From Alphaproteobacteria bacterium (GTDB taxonomy: Bacteria > Pseudomonadota > Alphaproteobacteria > SHVZ01), in assembly GCA_016869375.1 (NCBI GenBank), contig VGEH01000011.1, positions 1 to 54,337 on the forward strand: a stretch of 54,337 nucleotides of DNA, read 5' to 3'. Under the pieces are notes generated by a model. The model was not told the DNA's origin. It saw only the letters and a program-made list of their open reading frames with translations, and searched no databases. The translations under genes were made by a program, and so were the position numbers. Positions 25,591 to 35,424 of this stretch are shown here, piece by piece (positions within the stretch are counted from its first letter, which is position 1; the number at the start of each line of letters is the position of its first letter).

Positions 25591-26835
25591 TCAGCCGCCA
25601 AGCAGGCGGTTGACGAAATGGATGCCGGCGCCGACCAGGCCACCGAAGATCGTGCCGTTGATGCGGATGAACTGAAGGTCCTTGCCGACCTGCAGCTCGA
25701 TGCGCCGGGCGAAGGCCTCCGGCTGCTGGCGGTTCAGCGTCTCGACGATGAAGCCGCGCACTTCCTCGCGCCAGGCCGGGACGTTCTCGGTGAAGAAAGC
25801 CTCGACCGCAGCGTTGATGTCGCGTCGGAGCGCCAGGCTGTCGAGCTGGTCTGCCAGCGACTTGGCGACCGTGTCGAAGGCAAGCCGGATGCGCGATTGC
25901 GGGTCCTGGAGATCGGCCAGCATCGTGTTCTTCAGCGTCGTCAGCGCGCCGGCGACGATGTGCGAGGTGTCCGGATGGTCGAGGATGCGCTTGATCACCT
26001 CAGGCAGCCGCTCGAAGCCACCTTCGGCGCGCTCGATCGAGTCGGGCAGCGTCGCCAGCCAGCGATCGAACTCGGCGCGTTCGGGTGAGGCAGGGTCCTC
26101 TAGCGCCTCCAGCAGGTCGGTGACGCCGCCGACGGTCTTGTCGGCGATATGGCGGTCGACGAAACGCGGCACGAACCAGTAGCTGCGGGCGCCGACCCTC
26201 TCGCGGATCTCGTCGCGGTTCTCCTCGAGCCAGTCGATGCCGCGCTCGAGGAAGTCGTCGACGAGCCGGCCGAAATCCGGATGATTGACCGCATGGCGGA
26301 CCAGCCGCGCGATGGCCGGCCTGATGTTGCTGCTGGCGAGCCCGGAGCGGATCGCGGTCGCGACCGCTTCCAGGACGCCTGGCTGGGCGCGCTCGTCGAG
26401 CATCCGCGGCAGGAAGCGCATCAGCCCGTCGACGAGCTTCCGGCGGGTGTCCTCGCTGTCGAGCAGCCGGCTGATGCGCTCGGCGATGTCGAAGCGCTGG
26501 AGGCGCGAGACCAGCACGTCGTGCTGAAGGAACTCGCGGTCGATATAGGCGGCGACGCCGTCGGCGATACGCGCCTGGTTGCGCGGGATCAGCCGCGTAT
26601 GCGGGATCGGCAGGCCGAGCGGGTGGCGGAAGAGGGCGGTGACCGCGAACCAGTCGGCGATGCCGCCGACCATCGCCGCCTCGGCCGCCGCCCTGACGTA
26701 GCCGAGAGGCACCGGCGGCAGCGGCAGGTAATGGGTGGCAACCCATACGGCTGCGGCCAGGACCAGAAGCGAACCGGCATAGAGGCGATAGCGCACCAGC
26801 GTCGCTTCACGCTCGTCAGTCGGGGGCGTGGTCAC
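25591..26835 (-). CDS. DUF445 family membrane protein
   Basis: The 414-residue protein matches the DUF445/YjiN family: an N-terminal hydrophobic segment (about 18-32), then AAEAAMVGGIADWFAVTALF and HPLGLPIPHTRLIPRNQARI, the family signature, a long helical cytoplasmic body and a C-terminal hydrophobic stretch GTIFGGLVGAGIHFVNRLL. The start is GTG 26835. Its function is unknown; it is transcribed towards plsC. Confidence 0.88.
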   Translation of the reverse strand: MTTPPTDEREATLVRYRLYAGSLLVLAAAVWVATHYLPLPPVPLGYVRAAAEAAMVGGIADWFAVTALFRHPLGLPIPHTRLIPRNQARIADGVAAYIDREFLQHDVLVSRLQRFDIAERISRLLDSEDTRRKLVDGLMRFLPRMLDERAQPGVLEAVATAIRSGLASSNIRPAIARLVRHAVNHPDFGRLVDDFLERGIDWLEENRDEIRERVGARSYWFVPRFVDRHIADKTVGGVTDLLEALEDPASPERAEFDRWLATLPDSIERAEGGFERLPEVIKRILDHPDTSHIVAGALTTLKNTMLADLQDPQSRIRLAFDTVAKSLADQLDSLALRRDINAAVEAFFTENVPAWREEVRGFIVETLNRQQPEAFARRIELQVGKDLQFIRINGTIFGGLVGAGIHFVNRLLGG

Positions 26836-26868
26836 GCCAACAGAGATGGTGATGCACCCTGGATTTCC

Positions 26869-27633
26869 CTAGAGCGCCGCGATCATGCCGCCATCGATGG
26901 TCAGGACCTGGCCGTTACAGAAGGATGAGGCTTCGGAAGCGAAGTAGATCGCCGCGCCGCCGAGCTCCTTCGGATCGCCCCAGCGGCCGAGCGGCGAGCG
27001 GCCGCAGACCCAGTCGTAGAACTGCTTGTTGTTGCGCACCACGTCGTTCGCTTCGGTCGGATAGAAGCCGGGGCCGATGCAGTTGACGTTGACGCCCATC
27101 GGCCCGAGCTCAACGCCGAGCGCGCGCGTCAGGCCATGGAGGCCGGCCTTCGAGGCGACGTAGGAGGCGATGGTCGGGCGCGCGATCGTGCCCATGACGG
27201 ACGAGATCATGATGATCCGCCCCCATTTGCGTTTCACCATGCCGCGCGCCGCTTCGCGCGAGAGGCGGAAGCAGGCCGTCAGGTCCGAATCGATGACCGT
27301 CTGCCAGTCCTGATCGGTGGTCTCGAGCGTCGGCTTGCGGATGACGATGCCGGCATTGTTCACCAGCACGTCCAGGTGACCCTGATCCTTCTCGATGCGG
27401 GCAACACCGTCGGCGACCGCGGGGCCGTCGGTCACGTCGAAGATCGAGGTGGAGGCGCTCCAGCCGTTCTTCTTCGCTTCGTCCACGCGCGGCGCAACAC
27501 GGCCGGCATCGCGGCCGTTCAGCACGATATGCGCGCCTGCGCCGGCCAGTGCCTGGGCGATCGCCCATCCGAGGCCGCGCGACGAGCCGGTGACGAGCGC
27601 GACCTTCCCCTTGAGCGAGAACTGCTCGAGCAT
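26869..27633 (-). CDS. Short-chain dehydrogenase/reductase, gluconate 5-dehydrogenase-like
   Basis: A 254-residue classical SDR: cofactor motif VTGSSRGLGWAIAQAL, NNAG, and the catalytic ISSVMG...YVASKAGL set (Ser, Tyr, Lys). The C-terminal half (GPGFYPTEANDVVRNNKQFYDW) resembles gluconate 5-dehydrogenase and related polyol enzymes. GGAGG lies just before the ATG. It is divergent from the HpcH-type aldolase gene, 92 bases away, so a shared regulatory region is likely. The substrate is inferred only. Confidence 0.82.
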   Translation of the reverse strand: MLEQFSLKGKVALVTGSSRGLGWAIAQALAGAGAHIVLNGRDAGRVAPRVDEAKKNGWSASTSIFDVTDGPAVADGVARIEKDQGHLDVLVNNAGIVIRKPTLETTDQDWQTVIDSDLTACFRLSREAARGMVKRKWGRIIMISSVMGTIARPTIASYVASKAGLHGLTRALGVELGPMGVNVNCIGPGFYPTEANDVVRNNKQFYDWVCGRSPLGRWGDPKELGGAAIYFASEASSFCNGQVLTIDGGMIAAL

Positions 27634-27725
27634 CTTTCCTCCGATTTCCGATCGTGAACGGCAGTGTAGCGCGCTCCCTCAGCCGAGCCTAGGATGCGCC
27701 TCCCACGATCTCTCCGAGAGGAAAC

Positions 27726-28502
27726 ATGCGTCCGAATCCGGTGAAGGCGAAGCTGGTGCGCGGCGAGGCGCAGTTCGGCACCATGATCCTCGACCTCGCG
27801 GGCCCTGGCCTCGCCAAGATCTTCGAGAACGCCGGCGCCGACTTCATCATGTACGACATGGAGGCGGCCTGCTTCGACATCGGCAAGATCAAGGACCAGA
27901 TGGCGATGTGCCGGGGCCTGAAGATCGTGCCGATGGTCAACGTCGCCTCGCAGGACCCGGTGATGATGCAGCTGCCGCTCGATTGCGGCGCCATGGGCCT
28001 GATGATCCCGGTGGTCGAGACGCGCGAGCAGGCGGAGAAGATCGCGGCGATCACGCATTACCCGCCCAAGGGCAAGCGCGGCGTCGCCTTCGGCATCGCC
28101 CAGGACGATTACTCGCTGGGCGGCCTCGACAAGCGCATCAAGGCTGCCGACAAGCGCAACATGATCATCCCGAAGATCGAGACGGCGAAAGGCGTCGAGA
28201 ACATCGAGGAGATCATCTCGGTCCCGGGCATCGACGCTGCCTTCGTCGGCCATATGGATCTCTCGGTCTCGCTCGGCGTGCCGGGCAACTACACGCATCC
28301 GAGGTTCTCGGCTGCGGTCGACAAGGTGATCGCCGCCTGCAAGCGCCACAAGAAGCCGGGCGTCTGCCTCGTCGCGACGCCGGAAGCGGCCAAGGCCTGG
28401 ATGAAGAAGGGCTTCCGCATGGTGATGTACTCCACCGACACCATGCTGCTTGCCGGCGCCTATCGCGCCGGGTTGGATGCGATCAAGGGCAAGGGGAAGT
28501 AA
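27726..28502 (+). CDS. HpcH/HpaI-family aldolase
   Basis: The 258-residue class II metal-dependent aldolase opens VKAKLVRGEAQFGTMIL and continues with GADFIMYDMEAACFD, IIPKIETAKGVENIEEI and AAFVGHMDLSVSLGVPG, where the metal-binding Glu and Asp are seen. The group cleaves 2-keto-3-deoxy sugar acids or 4-hydroxy-2-oxo acids to pyruvate and an aldehyde. GAGAGGA precedes the ATG. The M81 peptidase gene starts four bases after its stop. Confidence 0.85.
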   Translation: MRPNPVKAKLVRGEAQFGTMILDLAGPGLAKIFENAGADFIMYDMEAACFDIGKIKDQMAMCRGLKIVPMVNVASQDPVMMQLPLDCGAMGLMIPVVETREQAEKIAAITHYPPKGKRGVAFGIAQDDYSLGGLDKRIKAADKRNMIIPKIETAKGVENIEEIISVPGIDAAFVGHMDLSVSLGVPGNYTHPRFSAAVDKVIAACKRHKKPGVCLVATPEAAKAWMKKGFRMVMYSTDTMLLAGAYRAGLDAIKGKGK

Positions 28503-28506
28503 GGCG

Positions 28507-29982
28507 ATGGCCAAGCGTGTCCTGGTCGGCGGCATCTGGCACGAGACCAACAGCTTCTCGCCGGTGAAGACGGACCTGGATGCCTTCCGCCGCTACCTCT
28601 ACCTCGAAGGCGAGGCGGTCATCACCGGATCGCGCGGCACCAATACCGAGATCGGCGGCATGATCGCCGCCGCTCCGGCGGCCGGCCTCGAGCTGATCCC
28701 CTCGATCTATATCGGCGCGGCGCCCTCCGGCATGGTCAGCCGCGAAGTCGTCGACCTCGTCGTCGACCGCCTCAAGGCCGACATCGAAGCCGCCGGTCTG
28801 CTCGATGGCGTGCTGCTGGCGCTTCACGGCGCCATGGTGACCGAGGGCATCGACCAAGCCGATGCCTATGTCGTGCAGGCTGTGCGCGACGCAATCGGGC
28901 CGGACCTGCCGCTCGTCTGCACCATCGACTTCCACGCCAATGTCGAGCGCGCCCTGGTCGACCCGGCCGACGTGCTGATCGCCTACAAGACCCTGCCGCA
29001 TGTCGACATGGGGGCGCGGGGCGAGGATGCGGCCCGGATCATCGCGCGGCTGATCGAGACCGGGCGCAAGCCGCACAAGGTCTTCCTCAAGCTTCCCATT
29101 ATCACGGTGCCGCAGCGCCAGCCGACTCATGAGAGCCCGATGCGCGAGGTCATGGCGGATCTTGCCGAAGCCGAGCGCGACCCGGCGGTGATCACCGCCT
29201 CGGTCATCGGGGCCTTCGCCTATTGCGACGTGCCGCAGCTCGGCATGGCAATCCTCAGTTATGGCGACAAGCCCGCCGCCGAGGCGGCGGCCGACCGGCT
29301 GGCGGAGGCCGTCTGGTCGCGGCGTGCGCAGTTCAGGCCCGACCTCGTCGAGCCGGCGGAAGCGGTGCGCCGTGCGATCGCGGCCAATGCCGGTCCGATC
29401 TTCCTGGTCGAGCCCGCCGACAATATCGGCGGCGGCGCGCCGGGTGACGGGACCTATCTCTTGCGGGCGTTGCTGGAAGGCCGTGCGCGCGAGGCGGCGA
29501 CGGTGATCTGGGACCCGACGGCGGCCAAGGCCGCCGCTTCCCTTGGCGTCGGCAAGCGCTTCAAGGGCAAGGTCGGCGGCAATACGCTCAAGCTGCATGG
29601 CGAGCCGGTCGAGATCGAAGGCACGGTGACCTTCGCCCGGGCTGTCAGCTACCGGCGGGACTCGACCTGGATGACCGGACAGCCGGCCGATCTCGGCCTC
29701 GTCGCGACGGTCGATACCGGCGGCGTGAAGGTGATCCTGACGACCGAGCGCGCGATTCCCTTCGACACGCTGCATCTACGCATCCCCGGCGTCGAGCCGG
29801 AGAAGGCGAAGATGGTGACGGCGAAGTGTGCGAGCGCCTGGAGCGGGATCTTCGGCACGATGGCCGAGGGGCATGTCTATGTCGACACGCCGGGCGTGTG
29901 CTCTTCCAACGTCGAACGCATGCCCTATACGCGGCTCGAGCGGGCCTTCTACCCGCTCGATCCCGACGTTCAGTATCCGTGA
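28507..29982 (+). CDS. M81-family metallopeptidase (MlrC-like)
   Basis: The 491-residue protein matches MlrC, the last enzyme of microcystin breakdown in sphingomonads, and its many homologues in soil alpha- and betaproteobacteria. The N-terminus VLVGGIWHETNSFSPVKTDL and TIDFHANVERALVDPADVLI supply the zinc-binding Asp and His, and the C-terminal MlrC domain contains GDGTYLLRALLEG. ATG 28507 has AAGG close by. It sits in an operon with an aldolase, so the real substrate is probably a small amide or peptide-like compound; microcystin use should not be assumed. Confidence 0.85.
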   Translation: MAKRVLVGGIWHETNSFSPVKTDLDAFRRYLYLEGEAVITGSRGTNTEIGGMIAAAPAAGLELIPSIYIGAAPSGMVSREVVDLVVDRLKADIEAAGLLDGVLLALHGAMVTEGIDQADAYVVQAVRDAIGPDLPLVCTIDFHANVERALVDPADVLIAYKTLPHVDMGARGEDAARIIARLIETGRKPHKVFLKLPIITVPQRQPTHESPMREVMADLAEAERDPAVITASVIGAFAYCDVPQLGMAILSYGDKPAAEAAADRLAEAVWSRRAQFRPDLVEPAEAVRRAIAANAGPIFLVEPADNIGGGAPGDGTYLLRALLEGRAREAATVIWDPTAAKAAASLGVGKRFKGKVGGNTLKLHGEPVEIEGTVTFARAVSYRRDSTWMTGQPADLGLVATVDTGGVKVILTTERAIPFDTLHLRIPGVEPEKAKMVTAKCASAWSGIFGTMAEGHVYVDTPGVCSSNVERMPYTRLERAFYPLDPDVQYP

Positions 29983-29986
29983 AGGG

Positions 29987-31576
29987 TCAGTTCTTCTCGA
30001 TGTTCCAGTAGACGGCCCAGGGGACTTCCATCACGCCCTTGAGGTTGGAACGGTAGGCGACCGGCGAGAAGAACTGGCCGAGCGGCACGTAGTGCACGAA
30101 TTCGGCGGCGCGCTTCTGCAGGGCCTCGGCGATCGCCTTGCGCTTGGCGAGGTCGCCTTCCTTGGCGAAGGAGTCGCGCAGGCGTTCGGTTTCGGGATCG
30201 CAAGGCCAGCCGAACCAGCTTTTCTGCTCGCAGGCGCCCGAGATGTTGAAGTTTGCGTTGGGCGGGCCGAGCTCATAGCCGGTCGAGTAGGTGTGATACA
30301 TGCTCCAACCGCCCTGGCCGATCGGCTCCTTCTTGCCGCGGCGCAGGATCAGCTGGCCCCAGTCGATCGACTCGACCTCGATGTTCATGCCGATCTCGCG
30401 AAGCCGCTGGATCGTGACCTCGGTCAGGTCGCGGATGACCTTGAAATCGGAAGGCTGCAGGATCACGACCTTCTGGTTGGTGTAGCCGGCTTCCTTGAGC
30501 AAGGCCTTCGCCTTGTCGAGGTTCGGCTTCTTGAAGTCGTCGGTGCCGGCCTCGCTCGCATAGAGCGTGCCGCAGACCAGCCAGGCATTGCACTGCTTGT
30601 AGAGGGTCGGATCGCCGCCGATGGCGGATGCCATGTAGTCCGACTGGTTCACCGCGTAGAGCAGCGCCTGCCGCGCCTTCGGATTGTCGAAGGGCGGATG
30701 CAGGAAATTCGGCCGGAGATAGGCCATGAAGCCCGACGGGTTGTGGACGGCGACGGTGATGTCCTTGTTGCGCTTCAGGATCGGGATGAGGTCGCCCGGA
30801 GGCGATTCCCAGAAGTCGACCTCGCCCTGGGTCAGCGCGGCGCTGGCGGTGGCGGTGTCGGGAATGATGATCCACTCGACGCGCTCGATCTTGGCCAGCT
30901 TGGCGCCGGAGTAGAAGTTGGGTGCATCGCTACGCGGCACGCTGGTCGGGCTCTTGGTGAAGACGACCTTGCTGCCCGGCACCCACTCGTCCTTCTTGAA
31001 GAGGTAGGGGCCGGAGCCGACGATATCGGTCACCGCCGTGTTGACGTCGACCTTCGCGTCCTTCTCGCGCATGACGAAGGTCGGCATCGACACGGTCTTG
31101 GAGAGGGTGTCGAGAGCGAGGCCGAAGGGTTCCTTCAGCTTCATGATCATGGTCGCATCATCGGCGGCCTCGAAGGTCGCGCCGAGCTCGACCATGCGCT
31201 TGCCGGCGATGTCGCGGCCGGCCCAGCGCCTGAGCGAGGCGGCGACGTCGGCGGCCCTGACCGGCGAGCCGTCGGAGAATTTCTGGCCCGGCCGGAGCTT
31301 GAAGGTGTAGGTGAGGCCGTCGGCCGACATCGATACGCTTTCGGCCATCTGCGGCTGTGGGCGCTCGTTCTTGTCGACCGCCATCAGCGTGTCATAGACC
31401 ATGTAGGCGAACTCGGTCGTGATGCCCGAGTTGTTGACGAACGGGTCGAGCACGCGGACATCCGCCTGCGGGACCACTTTCAGCACCTTTTGCGCGACCG
31501 CCGGCGTGGGCGCGACCAGCGCTGCCGCCGCGACGGCGCCCATCAGGCACGCGCCGAGCCCTCGGAACCGAACCAT
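29987..31576 (-). CDS. ABC transporter substrate-binding protein, dipeptide type (second copy)
   Basis: A 529-residue periplasmic binding protein of SBP family 5 (DppA/OppA type). The signal peptide ends near TPAVAQ; YTFKLRPGQKFSDGSPVRAA and TDIVGSGPYLFKKDEWVPGS are family markers. ATG 31576 has GGGGAG eight bases upstream. It is the last gene of the minus-strand run that begins with the iminopeptidases. No permease or ATPase genes are near, so it must use transport partners encoded elsewhere. Confidence 0.88.
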   Translation of the reverse strand: MVRFRGLGACLMGAVAAAALVAPTPAVAQKVLKVVPQADVRVLDPFVNNSGITTEFAYMVYDTLMAVDKNERPQPQMAESVSMSADGLTYTFKLRPGQKFSDGSPVRAADVAASLRRWAGRDIAGKRMVELGATFEAADDATMIMKLKEPFGLALDTLSKTVSMPTFVMREKDAKVDVNTAVTDIVGSGPYLFKKDEWVPGSKVVFTKSPTSVPRSDAPNFYSGAKLAKIERVEWIIIPDTATASAALTQGEVDFWESPPGDLIPILKRNKDITVAVHNPSGFMAYLRPNFLHPPFDNPKARQALLYAVNQSDYMASAIGGDPTLYKQCNAWLVCGTLYASEAGTDDFKKPNLDKAKALLKEAGYTNQKVVILQPSDFKVIRDLTEVTIQRLREIGMNIEVESIDWGQLILRRGKKEPIGQGGWSMYHTYSTGYELGPPNANFNISGACEQKSWFGWPCDPETERLRDSFAKEGDLAKRKAIAEALQKRAAEFVHYVPLGQFFSPVAYRSNLKGVMEVPWAVYWNIEKN

Positions 31577-31658
31577 GACGTGAACTCCCCAGAAGCTGTT
31601 TCCCATTGGAAAGTCTGCGCTGGCGTTTCGTCCCTGGCAATAGGGCGCGGAACGCGGC

Positions 31659-33089
31659 TCAGTCCTCGGCTTTTTCCCGTGGAGCGGGTGATCGCAGCCG
31701 GTGGCCGCTGACCTCGGCGCCGGCATCGGCGGGCAGCGGCAGGAAGAACAGGATGGCACCCAGCGACACCAGCGCGATACCGACGAAGGGCGGAAGGAAG
31801 TCGGCCGCGTCGAGCGCAGCACCGCCGCGGAAGACGACGGCGAGGTGCAGGACCATCGCGCCGAAGGCGACGCCGACGCTCTGCGCCAGCTGCTGCATCA
31901 TGCTGCCGAGGCTGGTGGCGCGGCTCATGCGCTCTGGCGGCACGTCGGCGAAGCTGAGCGCCTGCATGGCCGTGAACTGGAGCGAGCGGAAGAAGCCGCC
32001 GACCAGCAGCACCATGAAGATGAGCCAGTGCGGGGTCATCGGCTCGAACAGGCCGTTCACCGCCAGGAAGCCGGCGGAAATGACGACGTTCCAGATCAGG
32101 ACCCGGCGGAAGCCGAGGGCGCGGATGATCGGCGCGGCGGTGAACTTCATCGTCAGCGCACCCGCCGCCGCGGCGAAGGTGATCAGCCCGGATGAGAGCG
32201 CGGAAAGGCCGAACCCCACCTGCAGCATCATCGGCAGCAGGAACGGCAAAGCGCCGATGCCGACGCGGAAAAGGAAGCCGCCGACCACCGCGGCGCGAAA
32301 GGCCGGGATCGCGAAGAGGCTCAGATCGACGATCGCCCTTTCGGTCCGGCGGGCGTGCTGGACATAGGCGAGCGCCGCCAGCGTGCCCGAGGCGATCAGC
32401 GTGATCGTCACCCAATCCTCGACCGCGCCGCGGCCCACGGTCTCCAGGCCGAAGACGAGGCCGGTCAGGCCGAAGGTGGTCAGCATGAAGCCCGGAAAGT
32501 CGAGGCGGCCGGGATGCGGCTCGCGCACCTCCGGGATCAGCAGCGTCACCAGCACGATGCCCACGATGCCGATCGGGATGTTGATCAGGAAGATCCAGTG
32601 CCAGGAGAAGTAGGTGACGATGAGGCCGCCCAAGGGCGGGCCGATCAGCGGTCCCATCAAGGAGGGGATGGTTAAATAGGCCATGGCATCGACCAGCGCC
32701 GCCTTCGGCACGTTCCGCAGCAGCACCAGGCGGCCGACCGGGATCATCATCGAGCCGCCTGCTCCCTGGAGGATGCGGCCGAGGACGAGGTGGGTCAGCG
32801 ACTCGGCGAAGGCGCAGGCGACCGATCCCAGCATGAATCCCAGGATGGCGAAGCGGAACACCGTCTTCGCCCCGAAGCGGTCGGCGGTCCAGCCGCTCAA
32901 GGGGACGAAGACGGCGAGCGCCAGGAGATAGGAGCTGATCGCGAGGTTTAGGCGGAGCGGATCCTCGCCGAGCGAGCGGCCGATCGCCGGCAAGGCCGTC
33001 GCGATCACGGTTGAATCCAGGTTCTGCATGAAGAAGGCGCACGCCACGATCATCGGCACGACACGGCTGAAGGCCGGTGCGCTCGTCAC
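31659..33089 (-). CDS. MFS transporter, DHA2 (14-helix) family
   Basis: The 476-residue membrane protein has about 14 hydrophobic segments. FFMQNLDSTVIATALPAIGR near the N-terminus and LGRILQGAGGSMMIPVGRLV (motif C) are the DHA2 drug:H+ antiporter markers, with WTADRFGAKTVFR as motif A. GTG 33089 is seven bases after the stop of the CoA-transferase gene. It may export a product of the pathway or a toxic compound. Confidence 0.9.
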   Translation of the reverse strand: MTSAPAFSRVVPMIVACAFFMQNLDSTVIATALPAIGRSLGEDPLRLNLAISSYLLALAVFVPLSGWTADRFGAKTVFRFAILGFMLGSVACAFAESLTHLVLGRILQGAGGSMMIPVGRLVLLRNVPKAALVDAMAYLTIPSLMGPLIGPPLGGLIVTYFSWHWIFLINIPIGIVGIVLVTLLIPEVREPHPGRLDFPGFMLTTFGLTGLVFGLETVGRGAVEDWVTITLIASGTLAALAYVQHARRTERAIVDLSLFAIPAFRAAVVGGFLFRVGIGALPFLLPMMLQVGFGLSALSSGLITFAAAAGALTMKFTAAPIIRALGFRRVLIWNVVISAGFLAVNGLFEPMTPHWLIFMVLLVGGFFRSLQFTAMQALSFADVPPERMSRATSLGSMMQQLAQSVGVAFGAMVLHLAVVFRGGAALDAADFLPPFVGIALVSLGAILFFLPLPADAGAEVSGHRLRSPAPREKAED

Positions 33090-33096
33090 GACAGTC

Positions 33097-34215
33097 TCAC
33101 GCGGCGAACTCGCGGCGGATCGCCTCCGTGTGCTCTCCGATCCTCGGCACCGGGCGGAGGCGGAGATCGTCGCCGGCGATGGCGACGGGCGGCGCGATCA
33201 GGTCGATCGTGCCGGCCTGGGTCATCGCCGGCAGCGTGCGGAGCTGCGGATGCCGGGCGAGATCGGCGACCGTGTTGAGCCCGCCATAGGCGACTTGCGC
33301 CGCTCTGAGACGCCGCTCGACCTCGGCGCGGGGCAGCCTGGTCAGGATCACCTCCATGCGCTCTTTGAGGCGCGCGCGGTTCTTCACGCGGACCAGATTG
33401 TCGGCGTAGTCGGGCTCGGTCGCGAGGTCGGGCTCCTGCAGCACGTTGCTGCAGAGGCTGACCCATTCACGTTCGTTCTGGATCGAGACCAGCACCGAGC
33501 CGTCGGCGCAGCTGTAGGGGCCGTAGGGTGCGATCGAGGGATGGTCGAGGCCGCTCCGCTCCGGAGCCTTGCCGCCATAGACCTGGTGCAGGTACGGCAC
33601 CGTCATCCAGTCGGCCATGCCGGCGAAGAGCGAGGTCTTGATGCCGCGGCCTTCGCCTGTCCTCTCGCGGGCGTAGAGTGCCTGCAGGACCTGGGCATGC
33701 GCGGCCATGCCGGCGGCGATGTCGCAAACGCTGACGCCGACCCGCGCCGGCGATTCCGGTCCGCCATTGATCGAGCAGAGCCCGGTCTCGGCCTGCACCA
33801 GCAGGTCATAGGCCTTCATCTCGGCATAAGGCCCGTCCTCGCCATAGCCCGAGATGTCGACGGTGATCAGCCGTTTATTGCGCTTCCGCCAGTCATCGGA
33901 GCCGAAGCCGGCGCGCTCGGCGGCGCCGGGGGCGAGGTTCTGGATGAAGACATCGGCCTTGGCGAGGATGCGCGACAGCAGCGCGCTGTCGGCCTCGGCC
34001 TTGATGTCGAGGGTCAGGGATTCCTTCCCCCGGTTGAGCCAGACGAAATAGGCGGACTCGCCCTTGACCGCCTTGTCGTAGCGCCGGGCGAAATCGCCCT
34101 CCGGCCGCTCGATCTTGATCACCCGCGCGCCGGAATCGGCGAGGCGGCCGGAGCAATAGGGAGCTGCGACCGCCTGCTCGAGGCTAACGACGAGGAGGCC
34201 CGAGAGATCGTCCAT
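33097..34215 (-). CDS. CaiB/BaiF family III CoA-transferase
   Basis: The 372-residue enzyme moves CoA between carboxylic acids. LLVVSLEQAVAAPYCSGRLA, RVIKIERPEGDFARRYD and KESLTLDIKAEAD mark the family; the catalytic aspartate lies in GVSVCDIAAGMAAHAQV. It lies nine bases after the aminotransferase gene. The neighbours suggest it activates a carboxylate formed after transamination; the true substrates are unknown. Confidence 0.9.
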   Translation of the reverse strand: MDDLSGLLVVSLEQAVAAPYCSGRLADSGARVIKIERPEGDFARRYDKAVKGESAYFVWLNRGKESLTLDIKAEADSALLSRILAKADVFIQNLAPGAAERAGFGSDDWRKRNKRLITVDISGYGEDGPYAEMKAYDLLVQAETGLCSINGGPESPARVGVSVCDIAAGMAAHAQVLQALYARERTGEGRGIKTSLFAGMADWMTVPYLHQVYGGKAPERSGLDHPSIAPYGPYSCADGSVLVSIQNEREWVSLCSNVLQEPDLATEPDYADNLVRVKNRARLKERMEVILTRLPRAEVERRLRAAQVAYGGLNTVADLARHPQLRTLPAMTQAGTIDLIAPPVAIAGDDLRLRPVPRIGEHTEAIRREFAA

Positions 34216-34224
34216 GCGCTCGCG

Positions 34225-35424
34225 TCAGTGCGCCGCCGATCGCGCGATCTCCAGGATCTTGTCGATGTCCGCCTCGTTGTTATAGAGGTGCAGGCCGAAG
34301 CGCACGAGGCCGCGGCGGACGGTGAATTTCACTTCAGCCTTTTTCAGCGCCGCCGAAAGCTTGTTCAGCTGCTCGTCGTCGGAGGTATAGGCGTCGCCCG
34401 CGCCGAGCGTGCCGATGGTAACGATGTGGCTGCGGGCCCAGTCCTCCTTCGGCCGGCAGACCGGATAGCCGAGTTGCTGGAGTCCGCCGGCGAGCCGGTT
34501 CGACAGCGCCATCACGTGGCTCTCGATCTTGTCCGGGCCGATGCCGAGCAGCAGGTCGAGCGAGGCGTCGAGAGCGGCGATGCCGATCCAGTTGTAGTTG
34601 CCGATCTCGAAGCGGCGCGCATCCGGCTGCAGGCGCAGCACGCCGTCGCCGAGGTCCGATTCATGCTTGCCGGTGACGACGCTGAAGCGCGCGACCCAGG
34701 CCGGCCGCAGCTTCTCGACCCAGCGGTCGCTGACATAGAGCATGCCGAGGCCCATGACGCCGAGCAGCCCCTTGCTGGTCGATGTGGCGAGCGCGTCGAT
34801 GCCGAGCTTCTCGACATCGAGGCTGAGCACGCCGGCTGACTGCACGGCATCCACCAGCATCAGCGCGCCGACCTTGTGGGCGGCCTTCGAGATCGCGGCG
34901 ACGTCCGTGCGGTAGCCCGGCGTGAAGGTCACGGTCGAGACCGAGACGACCCGCGTGCGGCCGTCGACGGCGGATGCCACGGTCGCGGCATCGATCATGC
35001 CGTCATTCGACTTCACGCCGCGCACCTCGATATCGTGCTTCTCGGCAAGGTTCATCCACAGATAGACGTTGTTCGGGTGCTCGAGCTCGGTGCAGATGAC
35101 GACATTGTCATCCTTCTTCCAGTCGATCGCCGAGCCGATGGCGTTCAGGCCTTCGGAGACGTTCTTGGTGACCGCGACCTCGTGCGGCTTGGCGCCGATC
35201 AGCCTGGCGAAGTTGGCGCGCACGCGGCCGAGCGAGCCGCTGTACTCCTCCTTGATCTCGTCGCCGTTGAGCTGGGCGTCGGCGACCTCGTCGATCGCGT
35301 CGCGGCTCGCCTGCGAGATGATGCCCTTGGAGGCGACATTGGCGTAGACCCAGCGGTCGGCGCCCGGGAACTGCGCCCGGGCGTCGGCGAGGGTGAACTT
35401 GCGGGAAGAGCTATCGGCAGTCAT
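34225..35424 (-). CDS. Class V PLP-dependent aminotransferase
   Basis: A 399-residue fold-type I PLP enzyme of the class V group (cysteine desulfurase, isopenicillin epimerase, serine-glyoxylate aminotransferase). Seen are NVSEGLNAIGSAIDWKKDDN, VDAVQSAGVLSLDVEKLG and the Schiff-base lysine in ALATSTSKGLLGVMGLG. ATG 35424 overlaps the stop of the upstream binding-protein gene (ATGA), so it is co-translated with it. The reaction cannot be chosen among desulfuration, epimerisation and transamination. Confidence 0.82.
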   Translation of the reverse strand: MTADSSSRKFTLADARAQFPGADRWVYANVASKGIISQASRDAIDEVADAQLNGDEIKEEYSGSLGRVRANFARLIGAKPHEVAVTKNVSEGLNAIGSAIDWKKDDNVVICTELEHPNNVYLWMNLAEKHDIEVRGVKSNDGMIDAATVASAVDGRTRVVSVSTVTFTPGYRTDVAAISKAAHKVGALMLVDAVQSAGVLSLDVEKLGIDALATSTSKGLLGVMGLGMLYVSDRWVEKLRPAWVARFSVVTGKHESDLGDGVLRLQPDARRFEIGNYNWIGIAALDASLDLLLGIGPDKIESHVMALSNRLAGGLQQLGYPVCRPKEDWARSHIVTIGTLGAGDAYTSDDEQLNKLSAALKKAEVKFTVRRGLVRFGLHLYNNEADIDKILEIARSAAH

